56,083 bases of DNA from contig JACPPF010000007.1 in NCBI GenBank assembly GCA_016191165.1, positions 1 to 56,083 on the forward strand, read 5' to 3'. Numbering within the stretch: position 1 is the first letter of the stretch; the number at the start of each line of letters is the position of its first letter. This DNA comes from Planctomycetota bacterium (GTDB taxonomy: Bacteria; Planctomycetota; Planctomycetia; Gemmatales; Gemmataceae). Both the position numbers and the translations under genes were made by a program. This document shows positions 1 through 7,528 of the stretch, piece by piece. The notes below the pieces were generated by a model, which worked only from the letters and a program-made list of their open reading frames with translations, was not told the DNA's origin and did not search any database.

Positions 1-1110
1 AACGTACAGAATAGCATTCGCCCCGATGGTTGTCCTCGCATCGCTTGCACCGATCATTGTGCCGCCGGACCAATACATTTCCCTGTTTATGGTGAGAGTA
101 CCCGTGCCCGAAACGATGCCCCGCTTGAGAATAAGGTTTTCCACGGAAGACGTACCGGCGTGGCGTACTTCGGCGTTAGCCCCGTCAATCACCAGGGTTC
201 CCGCCCCCGTGACCTGGAAGCCATTTAGATCAAAAACACCCCCTAGCCCAAACCCACTGAAATCAACGATACCACCTTCCAGGGTCAAGGCGGCCCCAGC
301 TGCGATCGTCGCCACGTTTCCTTGGCCGACTCCACGACCCTGTATACGAAGGTTACCGTTGTTGACGTTTAAGGTGCCGATGTTCGTAACGTGGACATTC
401 CTAAGAAGGATATCGGCGTCGAGACCGGATTTTGTTATGGTTCCTTGGTTGTCAATAACAAACGAGAAGAAAGCAGCGGGAGCGTCGAGAGCGATGCCGC
501 TTCCCAAAAAATTAAGTTGGCCGCCTTGCCGGACGTAGAGTGTCGCCCCACTTCCCCCGGCTGCGACCGTGGCATTGTCGTGAATGTTGATTGTTCCGAA
601 ATTGTTCAAGATAACGGGATCAACGGGCGCCGAGCTAATACCAAGTCCATGCAATGCCGCGGTCCGCACATTGACGGTGGCGCCAGAACTGATAACCAGT
701 TCGTTGTTGTACCTGGCTATGAATTTGCCAGCCAACCATTCAAAATCCGCGCCGCTTCCAATGGTAAAGTTTCCGAACGTCAATTCGATGGCACCGCCGG
801 CTTGGATAAAGCTATTGGTTATCGTGAGGGGCCTATGGAGGGTGAGCGACGTGGTTGGGACCGTATTGGTGCCGTCATAGCCTGATTCGATCCGCAAGTT
901 TGCTATGGTCGCTGGAAAAGCAGAATCCACGGTTATAGATTTGGTGCTGGTCGCGTTGAAAACAATTGTATCCTGGGCGGTAGGGGCGGTATCGTCCGAC
1001 CAATTGAGGGGATTGCTGGCCAGGGCGTCCGCCCCACCGCCGTCCCAAAAACGGACGGCTGGGGCCAATCGATCTTCAAGCGCCTCAACAAGGAGTGGCC
1101 GGCGCCTCAC
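1..1110 (-). CDS. Exported LEDR-motif protein with beta-helix-like repeats (C-terminus beyond left edge)
   Basis: The minus strand is open from about 1,250 to the left edge. Near its start it reads RRRPLLVEALEDRLAPA, the basic stretch plus LEDR motif seen at the N-terminus of many large planctomycete exoproteins. After it come short Gly/Thr/Asn-rich repeats (for example GTGTLTI, WSGGTM, GAGTLVIDG, NIGTLNV), the pattern of a right-handed beta-helix or autotransporter-like passenger. I chose GTG at 1,110 because it directly precedes the basic stretch and a G-rich block (1,126-1,131) could be its ribosome binding site; GTG 1,230 and CTG 1,242 are alternatives, and an in-frame TAA at 1,249-1,251 closes the frame above them. 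The function is unknown; a cell-surface structural role is inferred. At least 370 residues are inside the window. Confidence 0.75.
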   Translation of the reverse strand, partial: MRRRPLLVEALEDRLAPAVRFWDGGGADALASNPLNWSDDTAPTAQDTIVFNATSTKSITVDSAFPATIANLRIESGYDGTNTVPTTSLTLHRPLTITNSFIQAGGAIELTFGNFTIGSGADFEWLAGKFIARYNNELVISSGATVNVRTAALHGLGISSAPVDPVILNNFGTINIHDNATVAAGGSGATLYVRQGGQLNFLGSGIALDAPAAFFSFVIDNQGTITKSGLDADILLRNVHVTNIGTLNVNNGNLRIQGRGVGQGNVATIAAGAALTLEGGIVDFSGFGLGGVFDLNGFQVTGAGTLVIDGANAEVRHAGTSSVENLILKRGIVSGTGTLTINREMYWSGGTMIGASDARTTIGANAILYV

Positions 1111-1329
1111 AATTGGCGAACGTCGCCCCCCCTGATGTACGAATTTATATCTAGCCAGGTTTTGGAAGGAAACATTGGGATCGCTCCTTGCGAAAGTAGG
1201 ACGTGCGTGGGTTCGCCAGCAACCACACACCGAGCCTATCAGGCCAGCTTAACCGTTGTCAAAGGAAATCTCCAAAATCGGTCAACGTTCGTGCCGCTTC
1301 GCCCCTCTGCCGACCACATCTCGGAGCGG

Positions 1330-1368
1330 AAAAAAAAGCCGCGCCCGCAGCGGTGCTTCGGGCGCGGC
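1330..1368 (-). terminator. Rho-independent terminator for the minus-strand genes to its right
   Basis: A perfect 10-bp stem (GCCGCGCCCG at 1,338-1,347 with its complement at 1,359-1,368) has an 11-nt loop. On the minus strand it is followed by a run of U (A run at 1,330-1,337). It lies downstream of the sialate-esterase-like gene and upstream of the LEDR gene, so it separates those two transcription units. Confidence 0.8.
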
Positions 1369-1415
1369 CATGAAGTTATCTGGGGGCCCGGGTGGTTGGG
1401 TCCCACGGAGGGGGG

Positions 1416-1554
1416 TTAGAAGCCCTCCGCGTAGTACTGGGTTTCCGCGCCGCCTCCGCCGGTCGATCGGCGTGACCTCGACGGACAATTCCGCCGGCAG
1501 GCGCGTGCGGCACGCCAGCGTGAAGTAGCCGGCGCCAAAATCGCCCAGGAGCAC
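1416..1554 (-). pseudogene. Short protein-like segment with an apparent frameshift
   Basis: Just after the esterase-like gene stops, a GTG at 1,554 opens a frame that reads like a globular protein (VLLGDFGAGYFTLACRTRL, then AELSVEVTPID). It then degenerates into Arg/Pro-rich text. A -1 shift near the Gly-rich stretch gives the natural-looking end GGGGAETQYYAEGF and a TAA at 1,416-1,418. It could be the remnant of a small exported protein, a sequencing or assembly indel, or chance. I do not recognise a family. The terminator directly downstream would serve this reading as well as the esterase gene. Confidence 0.25.
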
Positions 1555-1562
1555 TGCGCTTG

Positions 1563-2777
1563 CTATTGCTTTTTCCGCAAATCAACCATCGCGGTTGCAA
1601 ATGCATCCCCGAGGCGGACGAAAAACGTGCCGCTGCCCATGTAGTGATAGGGGCGGTCGCTGCCAACCAGGGAGAATTCAAGAAGATGCTCGGCCCAGCC
1701 CTTGCGGAAGATCGCCAGGGCGTCCAGATCGTAGTACCGGTAGCTCTCGACGGCAGCGACATTGCCCTTGAACTCAGGTCGCGCGGCCGCCTGGCGCTGG
1801 GCGACGGACACCGCATTCTTGTCCACGCTTTCCTTCGTCGCGCCCGTTCCCATGACGCCGATGACGAAGGGCAAATCCGGAACTTGATACTCCTTGCGTA
1901 CATCCTTGATGAACGCGATCATGTTGTTCTTGTAGTTGTCGCGGAAGGCAGGCGAAAACTGATCGTTGAACCCCTGGAACCACACAAAGCCGGCAATCTC
2001 ATAACCGATGCCGGCGTCGTATTCGGGATGATATTTTTTCAAATCCCTGAGTACGTCGTGCACGATCTTGTTCATCATCCGATAGTTGAGCCCCGCGTTT
2101 TCCTTGATCTTTTTGACGTCGCCTTTCGTCTGCTCCTGTTTGCTCAATTCGTAGGGACCGGCCGAGGGGGGACGGAAGTTGTAATGCAAGGATTTACCGC
2201 CCCAGGAAGTCTTGATCAGCAAAATCGGCGCGTCGATCCTTTTCTCCAGCGCGAGACCGAAACCGAGTTCGGGCCCAATCTTGTCCGCACTGCCGCCGAA
2301 GCCAATCGTGAGCGGCCCCGACCGGCGATGTCCGTCGCCGACCGATGTGATGTAAACGCGCCTGGACACCGTGAATGCGTCCTTGATTTTCTTGCTCTTG
2401 ATTTCGAAGTCCGCTTGCAGTTTCTTGAGTTCCGCCTGCGCCGCGGCGATTTTCGCCGGGTCGCCGAGCTTCTTGGCGCGAAGGTCGTTGCTCAACTGGT
2501 CGCGCCTGATGCGAACCTGGAGCAACGTTCGAGCATCTCCAGGCGCGATCGCGCCTTCCTTGAAGACCCATTTCGCGAGTTGATTGACGCCTGGCTCCTT
2601 GGAGGTGAGCATGGCGGGGAGCGTGACATAGTTGGCATGGCCGACCATGTTCGATTGGCCAGCCAGAATGAAGATCTGGAGTTTCTTCTTGGCAGCTCCC
2701 TGCGCCTGCCCCAGGACCGAACCGGCTGCAAACAGGAGCGCGACCCACGCGGAAAACAGTTTCGCCTTGGACAACAT
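1563..2777 (-). CDS. Exported SGNH/sialate O-acetylesterase-like (SASA/DUF303) carbohydrate esterase
   Basis: 404 residues with a signal peptide (hydrophobic segment about 8-25, then GQAQGA). The family signature FILAGQSNMVG follows at about residues 36-46, with the putative nucleophile Ser in GQSNM. Later come KTSWGGKSLHYNF and VWFQGFNDQF, the block that in sialate esterases reads W-x-QGE-x-N; Phe in place of Glu is a variant I associate with planctomycete members. The expected role is removal of acetyl groups from polysaccharide outside the cytoplasm. A charged segment at about 90-135 looks helical and may be an insertion. The gene is followed by a terminator and lies downstream of the glycosidase-like gene on the same strand, so joint polysaccharide processing is plausible. 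Confidence 0.85.
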   Translation of the reverse strand: MLSKAKLFSAWVALLFAAGSVLGQAQGAAKKKLQIFILAGQSNMVGHANYVTLPAMLTSKEPGVNQLAKWVFKEGAIAPGDARTLLQVRIRRDQLSNDLRAKKLGDPAKIAAAQAELKKLQADFEIKSKKIKDAFTVSRRVYITSVGDGHRRSGPLTIGFGGSADKIGPELGFGLALEKRIDAPILLIKTSWGGKSLHYNFRPPSAGPYELSKQEQTKGDVKKIKENAGLNYRMMNKIVHDVLRDLKKYHPEYDAGIGYEIAGFVWFQGFNDQFSPAFRDNYKNNMIAFIKDVRKEYQVPDLPFVIGVMGTGATKESVDKNAVSVAQRQAAARPEFKGNVAAVESYRYYDLDALAIFRKGWAEHLLEFSLVGSDRPYHYMGSGTFFVRLGDAFATAMVDLRKKQ

Positions 2778-2872
2778 GATTATCTCCTTGCACTCGATGG
2801 ACGGACCGAGGCACGCGGATTCTACGAGGCGGCATTGGCCGCGTAACTACCGTTGTCTTATCTCTTGGGCGA

Positions 2873-4156
2873 CTATCTACCACCCTGGCCTGGCGGCGCG
2901 CGCTCCCGTCGCCCGCGAATGCGGAGGAGTTCGCCGCCGCCGGGCCGGAGGTCGAATGCGTAGCGGTTATTCGTAGGCTTCAGCAATCGCCATTGTCCGG
3001 TCGCGCGGTCAAAGATCTCGACGCCCGCCTGGTTGTCGCGGACTTTAGTCCCAATCGTAAACACAACGGGTTGCTTGAGGAATGCATTGTGGTTGGCTAC
3101 GAATACCGCATCCTCCCCCGAAGGATATCGGAAAAAACCCGCGAGAACCTCTCCGGCGTGAACCTGGAACCAGAAGTCCCTGGGAAATGCCGGCAGCCTC
3201 CAGGGCGTGTCGCCCTTGTCTTTTTTCCGGTCGCGCGGTTTGTTGTCGTGCGTTTTCGCGGTGGGCGTCGAGAAGACGTCCGTGGGGCGCCCGATCTTGC
3301 CCAGTTCCGGGTAGAGAAGTTGCATCTCCTGACCGAGCTTGACGAGATGATGGAAACGATGCCTCGGATCGACATGGCCTTCCTTGTCAAACGGGCCGCC
3401 GATAAACCAAATGGTTACTTTCGTGCCGAACACGATCGACGTGTTGAGCGAGTAGGAGTTCCAGTTGAAATTGCTCCCCTGCTCCCAGCGGCCGATGTAT
3501 CCGTCCTGACTGGGGACGTATTTGTAGTACCACATCAGGTCGGCAAAGTGATAAAGGAAACCCCGGTGCCAGGGATAATCGTAGTAGCCGTGCACGCCCG
3601 GCTTCTGCTTTGGTGCGTTGGCATAGGACACGGTGCGCGTGCCCAGCCAGACCGGGTGAGTGGGATCCCATTCCTTGAGCATGGCGATGTAGGCGTCAAC
3701 GTTCTTGCCATCCGGATTGCCGAAGAACGAGAGCGTTTCGTTCCAGAGGTTGTACCCCCAGACTGCGTCGTCGCCGCGAGCTTTTTCGCAGATTTTCTTC
3801 ACAACCGCCCGCTGGTCGGGTTTGCGAATATCGGTCCCGCCGCCCTCTTTCCAGGCGAGCACGTCGATCATCATCTTGACCTTGTGCTTGCGGCAAAGCT
3901 CCACGCGCCAGTCCCGGTAGACGCAGTGGATCGTGTTGAAGCCCGACTTCCTCATGTTGATCAGCAGGTTCTCGAAGATTTTGGGATCGTTTGAGAAACG
4001 ATCCCCTTCGCCGTAGCCGTTCGACAGCACGTACGCGAATTCCTTGGGAGCGGGTGGACGCGGCGGTTCCTTCTTTTCGCCACTCTGGGCAAAGCTAACC
4101 AGAGGGAACCAAAGGCAGACCGCGGTCGAAATCAGGAATAAGCAAATATCGCGCAT
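2873..4156 (-). CDS. Exported glycoside-hydrolase-like (TIM-barrel) protein
   Basis: 427 residues from ATG 4,156, which is preceded by AGAAAGG and starts a clear signal peptide (MRDICLFLISTAVCLWFP, ending near SFAQ). A longer open frame upstream is Arg/Ser-rich and not convincing. The segment around residues 63-105 (SGFNTIHCVYRD, KVKMMIDVLAWKEGG) and the motif WGYNLWNE (132-140) resemble beta-strands of clan A glycosidases, where the Glu after Asn is the acid/base. Repeated Trp/Tyr-rich stretches (YDYPWHRGFLYHF, GYIGRWEQGSNFNW) suit a sugar-binding groove. The C-terminal third looks like a beta-sandwich. The exact family and substrate cannot be set by eye. Confidence 0.65.
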   Translation of the reverse strand: MRDICLFLISTAVCLWFPLVSFAQSGEKKEPPRPPAPKEFAYVLSNGYGEGDRFSNDPKIFENLLINMRKSGFNTIHCVYRDWRVELCRKHKVKMMIDVLAWKEGGGTDIRKPDQRAVVKKICEKARGDDAVWGYNLWNETLSFFGNPDGKNVDAYIAMLKEWDPTHPVWLGTRTVSYANAPKQKPGVHGYYDYPWHRGFLYHFADLMWYYKYVPSQDGYIGRWEQGSNFNWNSYSLNTSIVFGTKVTIWFIGGPFDKEGHVDPRHRFHHLVKLGQEMQLLYPELGKIGRPTDVFSTPTAKTHDNKPRDRKKDKGDTPWRLPAFPRDFWFQVHAGEVLAGFFRYPSGEDAVFVANHNAFLKQPVVFTIGTKVRDNQAGVEIFDRATGQWRLLKPTNNRYAFDLRPGGGELLRIRGRRERAPPGQGGR

Positions 4157-4199
4157 GTTCGCCTTTCTGCTACTGACGCCTGCCCAAATAGCCGAAACC

Positions 4200-4312
4200 A
4201 ACCGAGCACGCAGCGCAAGCAAGGGCCTGGAACGAGCAGGTGAAGTGATCCTATTGCTTGGGGTTGGATTTGACCGGTGGGATTTACCACATGAGCGTTC
4301 GTCAAGCGGAGC
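4200..4312. repeat. Fragments of two dispersed repeats in the 363-bp gap before gdhA
   Basis: The gap 4,157-4,519 holds no gene. GCAGCGCAAGCAAGGG at about 4,210 matches one arm of the hairpin at 39,146. GCGTTCGTCAAGCGGAGC at about 4,288 resembles the inner part of the 140-bp element at 49,696. Both are single arms without partners, so they look like decayed copies. Confidence 0.35.
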
Positions 4313-4393
4313 AGTCGCCCCGCCCAATCACGAGAACGCAATCCGTTTGCTCGACCGATTCCTTCATGGTAGAACATCTCTTCTGACATTTTC

Positions 4394-4423
4394 GCCCTGG
4401 GTTGGCGCCGACCAGGGCTTTTT
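4394..4423 (+). terminator. Terminator-like hairpin in the leader region of gdhA
   Basis: GCCCTGG (4,394-4,400) pairs with CCAGGGC (4,412-4,418), with a GC-rich inner loop, followed by TTTTT at 4,419-4,423. No plus-strand gene ends before it; the next plus-strand gene is gdhA about 97 bp on. It could end upstream noise transcription or act as an attenuator in a gdhA leader if the promoter lies before it. No known riboswitch is recognised. Confidence 0.45.
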
Positions 4424-4519
4424 CAACATTCTCGGAAAACGCGGCCGTGGTTAGCGGCGCCTCCGAGAAACGTCGCTCGCAAGCCAAGGTCGGTAGGCAA
4501 AAAAAGGGGCATCCCCACC

Positions 4520-5932
4520 ATGGAAAAGATTAGCTTTCTCGATCAGGTCAACCGCAACTTCGACAAGGCCGCCGCCTTTACGAAGCATGACCCCACGTTG
4601 CTCGAGCAGATCAAGGCCTGCAACAGCGTCTACCGCATGTCGTTTCCGTTGCGGCGCGATGACGGGACGATCGAAGTGATCCATGCCTGGCGGGCCGAGC
4701 ACAGCCAGCACAAGATGCCCACCAAGGGCGGCATTCGCTTCAGCGTCGACGTCAATGAAGATGAGGTCATGGCCCTGGCGGCGCTGATGTCCTACAAGTG
4801 CGCGATCGTCAACGTCCCGTTCGGCGGCGCCAAGGGCGGCGTGGCCATCGATCGCAAGAGATATTCGCCCCGCGAGCTGGAACGCATCACCCGGCGCTAC
4901 ACGTTTGAGCTGGTGAAAAAGAACTTCATCGGCCCCGGCGTCGATGTGCCCGCGCCCGACTTCGGAACCGGGCCCCAGGAGATGGCCTGGATCGCCGACA
5001 CCTACACCTCGCTTCAGCGCAACGAGCTCGACGGCCTGGGTTGCGTGACCGGAAAGCCCGTCCATCTCGGCGGAATTCGCGGACGCAAGGAAGCCACAGG
5101 CCTGGGAGTCTACTACGGCATTCGCGAGGCCTGTGCCAGCCCCGACGATATGAGGTTGATCGGCCTGACACCCGGACTGGAAGGAAAACGCGTGGTGATT
5201 CAGGGATTTGGCAACGTGGGCTACCATGCCGCCAAGTTTTTGGCCGAAGGCGGCGCTTCCATCATCGCCATCGCCGAGGTGGACGGCGCCATCTTCCTGC
5301 CGACCGGCCTGCCCGTGGAAAAGGTCGCCGAGCATCGCCTGGAAAAAGGCACGATCGTAGGCTTTCCCGCATCCAATACCCTGGCCGCGAGCGAGTCAGC
5401 GCTTGAGCTGGAATGCGACATCCTCGTGCCCGCCGCGTTGGAGAACACCATCACGATGGACAATGTCGCACGCATCAAGGCTCGCATCGTCGCGGAGGCC
5501 GCCAACGGACCGACCAGCGCGGAGGCCAGCGAACACCTGTTTCGCCGCGGCGTCCTCGTCATTCCCGATAGCTTCCTGAATGCCGGTGGCGTCACGGTTT
5601 CGTACTTCGAGTGGCTCAAGAACCTTTCCCATGTCCGCTTCGGCCGCATGGAGAAACGCTTTGAGGAACGCGCCTTCCAGCGCGTCCTTCAAGTGATGGA
5701 AACGGCCACGGCGAAAAAGCTCGGCGACGACATTTGCCGGGCGATGGTGCATGGCGCCGACGAACAAGACCTGGTCTACTCCGGTCTGGAAGAGACGATG
5801 CTCGACGCCTACCAGGAAACGCGGGCGATTCAGAAACGGCTGGACGGGCAGGCCGACTTGCGCGCCGCCGCCCTCGTCGGTGCGATTGACAAGATCGCCC
5901 TGTGTTATTTCGAGATGGGTATTTTTCCGTAG
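4520..5932 (+). CDS. gdhA: Glutamate dehydrogenase (Glu/Leu/Phe/Val dehydrogenase family)
   Basis: 470 residues. The enzyme interconverts glutamate with 2-oxoglutarate and ammonia using NAD(P). The substrate-side motifs [10 protein letters not shown] (about 71-80) and [10 protein letters not shown] (about 98-107) carry the conserved lysines. The Rossmann nucleotide-binding motif [16 protein letters not shown] lies near 225-240. [14 protein letters not shown] near the end is the family's second substrate-side block. Length is slightly above the usual 410-450; the extra is mostly at the C-terminus (about 400-470), which looks helical. The start ATG follows an AGGGG stretch. It is transcribed alone and meets the DUF1501 gene tail to tail across a strong hairpin. 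Family assignment is secure; the preferred substrate (Glu rather than Leu or Phe) is inferred. Confidence 0.95.
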   Translation: MEKISFLDQVNRNFDKAAAFTKHDPTLLEQIKACNSVYRMSFPLRRDDGTIEVIHAWRAEHSQHKMPTKGGIRFSVDVNEDEVMALAALMSYKCAIVNVPFGGAKGGVAIDRKRYSPRELERITRRYTFELVKKNFIGPGVDVPAPDFGTGPQEMAWIADTYTSLQRNELDGLGCVTGKPVHLGGIRGRKEATGLGVYYGIREACASPDDMRLIGLTPGLEGKRVVIQGFGNVGYHAAKFLAEGGASIIAIAEVDGAIFLPTGLPVEKVAEHRLEKGTIVGFPASNTLAASESALELECDILVPAALENTITMDNVARIKARIVAEAANGPTSAEASEHLFRRGVLVIPDSFLNAGGVTVSYFEWLKNLSHVRFGRMEKRFEERAFQRVLQVMETATAKKLGDDICRAMVHGADEQDLVYSGLEETMLDAYQETRAIQKRLDGQADLRAAALVGAIDKIALCYFEMGIFP

Positions 5933-5962
5933 TCAGCCGTCGCGGGGTCTTTTGGTTTCGAT

Positions 5963-5984
5963 CCCGCAGCCTTTCGGCTGCGGG
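5963..5984. terminator. Hairpin between convergent gdhA and the DUF1501 gene
   Basis: CCCGCAGCC (5,963-5,971) and GGCTGCGGG (5,976-5,984) form a perfect 9-bp stem with a TTTC loop, midway between two convergent stop codons. There is no strong U-run on either side, so it is a likely but not textbook bidirectional terminator. Confidence 0.6.
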
Positions 5985-5998
5985 CGTCGGGTTGATCT

Positions 5999-7348
5999 TT
6001 AGCCGATCAGGCGCGGGATGGCGCGGCCTTCGCGGAAGAGCTGCATCGGGCGGCCCGTCGGGGTTTGCAGTTCCTGGTGCGGGTTGATGCCGAGCTGGGT
6101 GAAGATGGTCGAGGCGACATCGTCCGGCGTGCACGGGTCGGTGGCGGGGGCCATGCCGTTGACGTCGGTGGTGCCGTGAGCGTAACCGCGCTTGAAGCCG
6201 CCGCCCGCGAGGACGACCGCCATCGAGCGAGCCCAGTGATCACGCCCGGCGTTGTTGTTGATGCGCGGGGTACGGCCGAACTCGCCAGCACAATAGACGA
6301 TCGTGTCTTCGAGCATGCCGCGATCATCGAGGTCTTCGATGAGCGTGGAGAGAACCTGATCGAGCTGGGGCAGCAAACGGCCACGCAAAGCGTTGAAGTT
6401 TTGACCATGCGTATCCCAGCCGCCGATGGAGACGGTGGTGAAGCGAACGCCGGCTTCGATCAAACGGCGAGCCGCGAGGGCGCCCTGCCCGAACGGGGTC
6501 ATGCCGTAGCGCTCGCGGATCATTTCGGGTTCCTGGGCCAGATCGAAAGCGACGCGGGTCTTGTTCGAGCGCAGGATTTCCAGCGCCTGGCGATGGAAGG
6601 CGTCAAGGCCGCCGACGAGGTCGGCATTGCGATCGACATTCTGGAAGGTCTCGTCGAAGTTGCGCAGGAGCCGATCACGATTTTCGAGCTGCTCAAGCGT
6701 GAAACCGGTCGGCAGCGTGATGCCGCGGACCCGAAGACTGGCGGCCGTCGGCGATGCGCCTCGCGCGGGGCGACGAGCGGCGGGCTGGCCTTCGACGATG
6801 AACGGGTTGTAGGCCGTGCCGAGGTAACCGGCCTGTCCAGCGGTGCCGTTGCGAAGTTCGGTGAAGGAGACATAAGGCGGCACGCCAGGAGCGGCGGGCA
6901 TCAGGCGGGTGACCAGCGAGCCCAGCGACGGATACTGCGTCGCGGGCGTCGGGCGGTTGCCCGTCGTCATGAAAATCGTCGCGGGGCCATGCGACGGAAT
7001 CGTGTGGGCCAGGCTGCGAACGACCGTTGTGCGGTTCATCACGCGCGCCATCTGCGGCAGGTGTTCGCTAATGCGGACGCCGTCGGCGGACGTGTTGATT
7101 TCCCGGAACTCGCCCCGAATGTTTTCCGTGGCATTGGGACGCAGGTCCCACATGTCGATGGTCGCCGGGCCGCCGGCCAGCCAAACCATGATGACCGAGG
7201 TCGCCCGGCGCGCCTGGCCACGCGCTGGCGGCGTCGCCTGGACCTGCGACTCCAGCTGGAGCAGCTGCGGCAACGTCAGCCCAAGCAGGCCGGCCGAGCC
7301 GACTTTGATGAAATCACGGCGTGAAAAACCTTCGCAATCGCGAGCCAT
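5999..7348 (-). CDS. DUF1501 family Tat-exported protein
   Basis: 449 residues. The N-terminus carries a twin-arginine signal (FSRRDFIKVGSAGLLGL, residues about 8-24). The body matches the DUF1501 family, which has a sulfatase/phosphatase-like fold: WLAGGPATIDMWD, SHGPATIFMTTGNRP, GGWDTHGQNF and EFGRTPRINNNAGRDHW are its hallmark blocks. Families of this kind nearly always sit beside a DUF1549/DUF1553 cytochrome protein in planctomycetes, as here (7,529-9,934, same strand, 180 bp upstream), and the two are presumed to act together outside the cytoplasm. The biochemical activity is unknown. ATG 7,348 is preceded by AAAAAGGAAT. Confidence 0.92.
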   Translation of the reverse strand: MARDCEGFSRRDFIKVGSAGLLGLTLPQLLQLESQVQATPPARGQARRATSVIMVWLAGGPATIDMWDLRPNATENIRGEFREINTSADGVRISEHLPQMARVMNRTTVVRSLAHTIPSHGPATIFMTTGNRPTPATQYPSLGSLVTRLMPAAPGVPPYVSFTELRNGTAGQAGYLGTAYNPFIVEGQPAARRPARGASPTAASLRVRGITLPTGFTLEQLENRDRLLRNFDETFQNVDRNADLVGGLDAFHRQALEILRSNKTRVAFDLAQEPEMIRERYGMTPFGQGALAARRLIEAGVRFTTVSIGGWDTHGQNFNALRGRLLPQLDQVLSTLIEDLDDRGMLEDTIVYCAGEFGRTPRINNNAGRDHWARSMAVVLAGGGFKRGYAHGTTDVNGMAPATDPCTPDDVASTIFTQLGINPHQELQTPTGRPMQLFREGRAIPRLIG

Positions 7349-7444
7349 GGGTAGGATTCCTTTTTAGCTGCCCTGACTGCCCCCCTGAGAACGTCCCTTC
7401 TTTGAGCAGCAAAGAGAAGGGTTTTGGCGGGAAAACTAATGCAT

Positions 7445-7473
7445 CCCAGGGATTCGCTTCGCTCACCCCTGGG
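7445..7473. repeat. Palindrome with CCCAGGG arms between the DUF1553 and DUF1501 genes
   Basis: CCCAGGG (7,445-7,451) and CCCTGGG (7,467-7,473) flank TTCGCTTCGCTC. It sits between two co-oriented genes presumed to be one operon, so it may be a REP-like element or modulate readthrough. No U-run follows on the minus strand. Confidence 0.5.
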
Positions 7474-7528
7474 CTTCTTTGTGAATTACCTTAACCAAAA
7501 TTAAACACCTGAGCCACGAAAAAGTTCC

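Noticed and set aside
1783-1790. GCGGCCGC sites as evidence for the endonuclease specificity
   Set aside because: Several such sites occur (also 8,631, 15,889, 27,356, 46,724), which neither supports nor excludes NotI specificity when a methyltransferase is present.
1560-2846. 428-codon plus-strand frame opposite the esterase-like gene
   Set aside because: The minus strand has a signal peptide and family motifs; the plus frame has none.
4288-4312. Fourth copy of the 140-bp element
   Set aside because: Only about 20 bases match one inner end; no partner arm, so it is listed as a fragment only.
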